Source: Clostridia bacterium (GTDB taxonomy: Bacteria > Bacillota > Clostridia > Christensenellales > Aristaeellaceae). From it: 64,000 nt of DNA. The translations under genes and the position numbers were made by a program. The stretch lies in the NCBI GenBank assembly GCA_017428385.1, contig JAFRQX010000046.1, positions 231,502 to 295,501 of the forward strand, read 5' to 3'. Below are positions 59,227 to 64,000 of the stretch, one piece after another (positions within the stretch are counted from its first letter, which is position 1; each line of letters starts with the position of its first letter). The notes beneath the pieces were generated by a model. That model was not told where the DNA came from. It saw only the letters and a list, made by a program, of their open reading frames with translations, and made no database searches.

Positions 59227-59919
59227 ATGTATTGTGTATATTGCGGGGTGAAGCTGCAGGACGGGGCGAAGGAATGCCCGCTGTGCCATACTCCGGTGAT
59301 GATTGCCGGCGAACGGGAAGCGGCGGAGCTGTCTCCCTATTCTGACCGGCTGCCGGAAGCGGAAAAGAGGGGCAGGGGCCTGCTGGTGTGGATGCTGACG
59401 GCGGTGCTCATCGCGGCCGGGCTGAGCAGCCTGATCTTCTGCCTGAATACTGCCGGGGAGGCTTCCTGGTCCGGCTATGTACTGATGGGTTCGGCTCTGG
59501 CCTGGATTCTCTTCCTGTTCCCGCTGCTGTTTCCCCGGTTTCGGCCGATGATTTTCCTGCCGATTGACTTTGTCTGCCTGGCGGGCTTCCTGCTGTATGT
59601 GTGCCTGAAGAACGGGGAAAACTGGTTCCTGTCCTTCGCATTCCCGGTGACGGGTATTGCCTGTATCCTGACGCTGCTGGGCGTGACGATTTTCCGGTAT
59701 ATCCGGAAGGGACGGCTGCGGCTGCTGGGCCTGTATCTGGTGCTGATCGGCTGCAGCTTCATGCTGGTTGAGTTTTTCCAGAGCATCACTTTCCAGACTC
59801 CTATGTGGGTATGGTCCCTCTACTGTGTATGCGGATTCGGGCTGCTGGGGTTGTTCCTGTTCATTGCAACCCTGATTCCGCCGCTCCATGCGCACCTGCG
59901 GAAAACCTTCTTCTTCTGA
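59227..59919 (+). CDS. Zinc-ribbon membrane protein (DUF6320-like)
   Basis: 230 residues. The N-terminus is a zinc ribbon: CVYCG and CPLCH. Six or so membrane helices follow from residue about 55. Proteins of this layout sit next to condensation-type acyltransferases in Clostridia, which is the case here. I recall the family as DUF6320 but could not check it. The role may be membrane support for the acyltransferase's lipid or small-molecule product. Ribosome site GAGGAGAAATAAC. Confidence 0.75.
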   Translation: MYCVYCGVKLQDGAKECPLCHTPVMIAGEREAAELSPYSDRLPEAEKRGRGLLVWMLTAVLIAAGLSSLIFCLNTAGEASWSGYVLMGSALAWILFLFPLLFPRFRPMIFLPIDFVCLAGFLLYVCLKNGENWFLSFAFPVTGIACILTLLGVTIFRYIRKGRLRLLGLYLVLIGCSFMLVEFFQSITFQTPMWVWSLYCVCGFGLLGLFLFIATLIPPLHAHLRKTFFF

Positions 59920-59955
59920 TCCGCATCAGACAACAAAAAAACACAGACAGAAACA

Positions 59956-59994
59956 AGGCCCGTCCTTTGCCGGAACGCGGAAGGACGGGCTTCT
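59956..59994 (+). terminator. Terminator of the acyltransferase/zinc-ribbon unit
   Basis: GCCCGTCCTTT pairs with GAAGGACGGGC around an 11-base loop, followed by TTCTTCTTTA. Confidence 0.75.
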
Positions 59995-60104
59995 TCTTTA
60001 TCCGCCAGGGATATATGGATGTCTGTATGGTGTGGATTTTATGAGCAAAATAGATTATGATAAACATGGAACAGATCAAATCGATCCGCAAGGATCAATC
60101 TGAA

Positions 60105-62486
60105 ATGCGTTGTGATAGTATGAATTACGAACTGCTGAATGCGTATGTGCAGGCGCTGCGCCCTGAACGGGAACGGTATCTGTATCAGCATGCGTTGAAT
60201 AAGGTACGGGTAATCACCCGAAGCATGAAGCCTGCGGAGAAGGAAGCGTATCTGCAGAGCGAAGCATTTCTGAATACATTAAGACAACTCCAGCGACGGG
60301 ACAGGATCTGGCAGGGCCTGCTCCGGGGTGAACTTGTGCTGGTCGGTGACCAGGCGGAATATGAGCGGCTGGCCGGGCTGATTGCCACGGAGCTGCAAGA
60401 CGGACATAAAATAGACCTGGCATTCCTTCGTACAGTTGAAAAAAGCAAGGTATCACTGGAAAAAGCATATGAGGCGCTGCGGATTATCCGGGAGGGAGAT
60501 CTGCGGCGCTGGTTTGACGATGGCATGGGACAGATGACCACCCGGGCGGAAAACCGGGTGGTATTGTGGCTGCGGACCGGAGATCATGGTGCACGGCTGA
60601 AGGAAGACGATGAGGAACGTTCCGTTGTCCGCCGGGTGATGGATAAGTATTTTCCCGGCGGCCTGACACCAAAGGCGGTGGACCGGGCTTTCCAGCCGGG
60701 ATCGCTTGCGGGATACCTGCGGGCGGAAGCCGGAAAAGCCTTTCCGGAGCTGAATGCCTGCCGGAACGTCCGGCTGCCCTCCGGGGAAACGGTGGCATCA
60801 GCCGTACGGCGGGAAGCGGACCGGGGCGCGAGGCTGCTGATCAACGCGCTGGATAAGAAGTTTACGAAAGACCGTCTCAGGCGACTGCTGGAGAAAAATG
60901 CCGCATTGATCCGCTTGCAGAAGAAAGCGGACGCCGTCTATGAACGGGAAAAACGGATCCGGGCGGCACTGCTGGACGCTATTCCCGAGCACTACCGGGA
61001 TCTGTATCCCCTGGCCCGGCAGATGCGCCGGCATTTCTTCCTGCACCTGGGACCTACCAATTCCGGGAAGACCTATGAAGGCATCCAGCGGCTGCAGGCC
61101 GCCAGCTGCGGCTTGTATCTCGGCCCGCTGAGACTGCTGGCCGCGGAACAGTTTGAGGCGCTGAACCTGGCGGACGTGCCCTGCTCGCTGGTGACAGGCG
61201 AAGAGCAGATCCGGGTGCCCTTCAGCAGGGTACAGTCTTCCACTGTGGAAATGGCGGATCTGCAGACGCATTATGACGTGGCGGTTATCGATGAGTGCCA
61301 GATGATTGCCGACAGGGACCGGGGCGGCGCCTGGACGGCGGCGATCCTGGGACTGTGCGCAGATGAAATCCACGCCTGTGCCTCCCCGGACGCGGAGGGG
61401 CTGCTGACCCGGATTATTGAAGACTGCGGGGATGAACTGACCATCATCCGCCATGAACGGATGACTCCGCTGGAAGTGGAGAAGGAAGGCTTCCAGTTCC
61501 CGTCTTCTGTCCGGCCGGGAGACGCACTGATTGTGTTCTCCAAGGCCCGGGTACACGCGGTGGCCGCGGAACTGAAGACACGGGGATACAAGGTATCCCT
61601 GATTTACGGCGCCCTGCCGCCGGACGTACGGCGCAACCAGGCAGATCGGTTCCACCGGGGCGATACGGAGGTTGTGGTATCCACAGACGCCATTGCCATG
61701 GGCATGAACCTGCCGATCCAGCGGGTGGTTTTCCTGGAATCGGAAAAGTATGACGGCGATATTACCCGGCTGCTGACGGATTCTGAAATCAAACAGATTG
61801 CGGGTCGTGCCGGCCGGTACGGAAAATATGAGATCGGCTATGTGAACGCCTTCGGTTTCCGCCAGGAAGTGGCCCGGGCGATGGCCCGGCCGCTGCTGCC
61901 GCTGACGGAGGGCGTGATCGGCTTCCCGGAATCCCTGCTGGGTATTCCGCTGCCGCTGACCGGTATCCTGGATCAGTGGATCCGCATGCAGGACAAGGGA
62001 TGTTTCTCCAAGGCATCCACAGTCCGGATGGCGGAATTGGCCGCGATGATGGAAACGCCCAAGACAGACCGGCGGCTGCTGTACAGATTCATCTGTATTC
62101 CCTTTGACGAAAAGGATCCGGATTTGCTGTTCCGCTGGAAGGCTATGTACCATGCGGAATGTCGCGGAGAACACGTTGACGTGATGCCGGAAATGCCGGA
62201 GATTGTGGAACCCGAAAGCTGTACGATCCGTATGCTGGACGGACTGGAGGCGGACTACCGCCGCTGTGACCTGTATTACAACTACACCCGCCTGTTCCTG
62301 CCGGAACCGGACAATCTCCTGTCGGAGATCCAGCGCCGAAAGGACCTGATTTCCCAGGGAATCGTACACATCCTGTCCACCCAGAAGCTGCAGCAGCGGA
62401 CCTGTCCTTCCTGCAAGCGGCATCTGCCGTGGAACTGGCCATACCGCATCTGTGACAGCTGCTACGGGCGGGGACGCCGGTGGTAA
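60105..62486 (+). CDS. SUV3-like RNA helicase with C-terminal zinc finger
   Basis: 793 residues from ATG 60105 (AGGA ten bases upstream; ATGs at 60057 and 60066 lie at or before the expected transcription start). The helicase core closely follows mitochondrial SUV3: Walker A GPTNSGKT (316-323), 'GPLRLLAAEQFE', 'CSLVTGEEQ', 'SSTVEMADL', DECQ (396-399), 'STDAIAMGMNLP' (526-537) and QIAGRAGR (564-571). The N-terminal 300 residues are helical and not recognised. The C-terminus has CPSC and CDSC pairs with basic residues, a probable zinc-binding RNA-contact module. An ATP-dependent RNA helicase role in RNA decay is inferred from SUV3. Confidence 0.85.
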   Translation: MRCDSMNYELLNAYVQALRPERERYLYQHALNKVRVITRSMKPAEKEAYLQSEAFLNTLRQLQRRDRIWQGLLRGELVLVGDQAEYERLAGLIATELQDGHKIDLAFLRTVEKSKVSLEKAYEALRIIREGDLRRWFDDGMGQMTTRAENRVVLWLRTGDHGARLKEDDEERSVVRRVMDKYFPGGLTPKAVDRAFQPGSLAGYLRAEAGKAFPELNACRNVRLPSGETVASAVRREADRGARLLINALDKKFTKDRLRRLLEKNAALIRLQKKADAVYEREKRIRAALLDAIPEHYRDLYPLARQMRRHFFLHLGPTNSGKTYEGIQRLQAASCGLYLGPLRLLAAEQFEALNLADVPCSLVTGEEQIRVPFSRVQSSTVEMADLQTHYDVAVIDECQMIADRDRGGAWTAAILGLCADEIHACASPDAEGLLTRIIEDCGDELTIIRHERMTPLEVEKEGFQFPSSVRPGDALIVFSKARVHAVAAELKTRGYKVSLIYGALPPDVRRNQADRFHRGDTEVVVSTDAIAMGMNLPIQRVVFLESEKYDGDITRLLTDSEIKQIAGRAGRYGKYEIGYVNAFGFRQEVARAMARPLLPLTEGVIGFPESLLGIPLPLTGILDQWIRMQDKGCFSKASTVRMAELAAMMETPKTDRRLLYRFICIPFDEKDPDLLFRWKAMYHAECRGEHVDVMPEMPEIVEPESCTIRMLDGLEADYRRCDLYYNYTRLFLPEPDNLLSEIQRRKDLISQGIVHILSTQKLQQRTCPSCKRHLPWNWPYRICDSCYGRGRRW

Positions 62487-62526
62487 GAATGGACTGAATA
62501 CTGACGGAGAAGACAAAGGAGAAAAC

Positions 62527-63258
62527 ATGGATACCATTGCCGGTGAATGGATTATGAAAGGCTGCAGGCGCACGGACAAGGATTGTCTGCGTTCTCCGGA
62601 AGACCTGCTGGAGCTGGTTTTGAAAATCGGCTTTCTTCCTTTGTTCTCCAATGATATCCCCGGTTTTTCCGTGGAGGAACATACACCGGCGGAAGACTGG
62701 TGGATAGGGGATCCTGCGAAGGATCCATGGGCCTGGCGGCAGGTTCTGGCTCCCAATGCCTTTGTAGCCTACGGAAAGTTTTTCGACAAGAAAGCAGGCT
62801 TTGTTTCCAAAGAGTGGTTCGTCCGTTTCGCGAATTACCGCCGGGACGGGTACGACTATGAGGGCTTGTATGAAGACGGCAAGATGACCAGCCGCTGCAA
62901 GCGGATCCTGGACATCCTGGAGCCGGATGAGAACGCTGTCGGGCTGGGACTGCTGACTTGTGAGATCAAAAGACGGGCGGCACTGGAAAAAGGTTTTGAG
63001 GGAGCCATGACAGATCTGCAGATGAAGACCTTCCTGATCATGAGCGATTTCCGGCAGAGACGGAATAAGCACGGGGAAGCGTACGGGTGGCATGTGGCAG
63101 AACTGATGACCCCGGAGACCAAATGGGGATACGACGCAGTGAACAATTGCAACGAATCCCCGGAGGCTTCCTGGGAAAGGATCACTGAGCAGATCCGGAA
63201 ACACTATCCAACCGCAGGAGACAGAGAAATCCAGAAGATCCTGGGGATCCGGAAATAA
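62527..63258 (+). CDS. Uncharacterised protein, AlkZ-related-type (243 aa)
   Basis: 243 residues from ATG 62527. Conserved-looking features are 'LVLKIGFLPLFSNDIPGFSVEE', read as FLPLFSNDIPGFSVEE, then 'WWIGDPAKDPWAWR', 'YGKFFDKKAGF' and 'FRQRRNKHGEAYGW'. I recall similar Clostridia proteins labelled hypothetical or AlkZ-related (a winged-helix DNA glycosylase group), but this could not be checked. No membrane segment or signal. It starts 40 bases after the helicase stop (GGAGAAAAC upstream) and is probably co-transcribed with it. Confidence 0.72.
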   Translation: MDTIAGEWIMKGCRRTDKDCLRSPEDLLELVLKIGFLPLFSNDIPGFSVEEHTPAEDWWIGDPAKDPWAWRQVLAPNAFVAYGKFFDKKAGFVSKEWFVRFANYRRDGYDYEGLYEDGKMTSRCKRILDILEPDENAVGLGLLTCEIKRRAALEKGFEGAMTDLQMKTFLIMSDFRQRRNKHGEAYGWHVAELMTPETKWGYDAVNNCNESPEASWERITEQIRKHYPTAGDREIQKILGIRK

Positions 63259-63283
63259 ATACAAACTTTTTTGGAGAGAGCTA

Positions 63284-63314
63284 TTGACTCTCACACTGTG
63301 TGAGAGATTAGAGT
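63284..63314 (+). promoter_or_regulatory. MerR-type promoter with 19-bp palindromic operator
   Basis: TTGACT (63284-63289) and TAGAGT (63309-63314) have a 19-base spacer. CTCTCACACTGTGTGAGAG (63288-63306) is a perfect palindrome centred in it. Long spacers with a central dyad are typical of MerR-controlled promoters. Confidence 0.85.
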
Positions 63315-63355
63315 AGTGGCGAGCTCAGAAATACCATCCATGGAGGGAAGACCCA

Positions 63356-64000
63356 ATGCTTAAGATCGGAGATTTTTCAAAACTATCCAGAGTAAGCATC
63401 AGAATGCTCCGCCACTATGACGACATCGGACTGCTGAAGCCCGCAGAGATTGATCACTTTACCGGATACCGGTATTACCGTGAGGAACAGCTGTTCACCA
63501 TCGGCAGGATCAACGCCCTGAAAGATATGGGCTTCGCACTGGCAGATATTATCCGGATGCTGGAGGTTCATGACGATCCGGAAAAGATGGACGCGTTCCT
63601 GTCCGCAAGGGAAAAGGAACTGTCTGAACTGTCAAAGGAGACGGAGTATAAGCTGATGCTTCTGGAAACAGCCAGGAAACGGCTGAGAGAGGAGCAGATT
63701 ATGAAATATGACGTTACAGTAAAAACCATACCTGAAAGATACGCGGCCACGGTGCAGATGGTGGTTCCCCATTATGAGGATGAGGGGAAACTCTGGGGTA
63801 TGATGGCGGAGTGCAAAACGCCGCTGATACCCGCGGAACCCTGCCTGGCGGCAGCTGAGTTCCTGGACAAGGAATACAAGGAAGAAAACGTGGAAATCAA
63901 GGTCTGGATGACCGTGAAGGGCACGTATGAGGATACGGAGCACGTGAAGTTTAAAACCCTTCCGGCGGTCAAGGTAGCCAGCTGCATCATCAAGGGAAGC
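63356..64000 (+). CDS. MerR-family regulator with GyrI-like effector domain (3' end outside window)
   Basis: 215 residues are visible with no stop. Residues 1-70 form a MerR helix-turn-helix with wing (IGDFSKLSRVSIRMLRHYDD, then GLLKP and YRYYRE). A dimerisation coiled coil (about 75-115) follows. From about 118 the protein is a GyrI/BmrR-like small-molecule-binding domain ('YDVTVKTIPERYAATVQ'). The promoter carries the palindrome expected for self-control. Ligands are usually amphipathic drugs or toxins in this class; the target gene is not in the window. Confidence 0.88.
   Translation, partial: MLKIGDFSKLSRVSIRMLRHYDDIGLLKPAEIDHFTGYRYYREEQLFTIGRINALKDMGFALADIIRMLEVHDDPEKMDAFLSAREKELSELSKETEYKLMLLETARKRLREEQIMKYDVTVKTIPERYAATVQMVVPHYEDEGKLWGMMAECKTPLIPAEPCLAAAEFLDKEYKEENVEIKVWMTVKGTYEDTEHVKFKTLPAVKVASCIIKGS

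Overview
The window looks like a chromosomal segment of an anaerobic, carbohydrate-degrading Clostridia-type Bacillota, perhaps from a gut or rumen. The signs are Gram-positive lipoproteins and signal peptides, a T-box leader, IreB, strong TTGACA/TATAAT promoters with AGGAGG ribosome sites, and moderately GC-rich genes separated by AT-rich gaps. A Christensenellales/Aristaeellaceae-like lineage is a guess from the style of the secreted proteins, not a determination. No phage, integrase, intact transposon or CRISPR array was seen.

Layout. 1-3.4 kb: the start of a GH2 glycosidase, a PdaC-like deacetylase, and two uncharacterised proteins. 3.5-5.6 kb: an MgtC-type membrane gene and a PyrE-like phosphoribosyltransferase, between scars made of the last codons of guaA and the first third of mgtC. 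5.7-16.7 kb: a fructan/sucrose locus (LacI repressor with three operator-like sites, two permeases, a binding lipoprotein, a carbohydrate-binding secreted protein, two GH32 enzymes, a fructokinase). 16.9-24.9 kb: a GMP synthase lacking its glutaminase domain, a T-box leader in front of an HTH-cupin-acyl-CoA ligase, a Nudix protein, a glycosyltransferase, pyrH, and a zinc-type macrodomain/Nudix pair. 25-32.2 kb: TfoX-N, an XRE/zinc-ribbon membrane regulator, GNATs, a nucleotidyltransferase-GNAT fusion, a secreted protein and a sulfatase-fold membrane enzyme.

32.4-48.1 kb is mostly translation and envelope housekeeping: prfC, typA, a PrsA-like foldase, a MATE exporter, tRNA-Glu and tRNA-Gln beside gltX and glnS, ireB, a Big2-repeat surface protein and mnmG. 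48.3-52.1 kb holds two tandem WG-repeat secreted proteins. 52.2-60 kb holds a 1098-residue adenylation-ACP-alpha-oxoamine synthase fusion, an amylosucrase, a condensation-type acyltransferase and a zinc-ribbon membrane protein. 60.1-64 kb holds a SUV3-like RNA helicase, an uncharacterised protein and the start of a self-regulated MerR gene.

The best candidates for undescribed biology are the T-box-controlled acyl-CoA ligase, the single-chain lipid/aminoketone synthase with its acyltransferase neighbourhood, the bacterial SUV3-like helicase, and an intergenic element in which gene ends are mirrored as perfect inverted repeats followed by ATGAA-rich tails. The whole annotation was made by reading; no database search was run.
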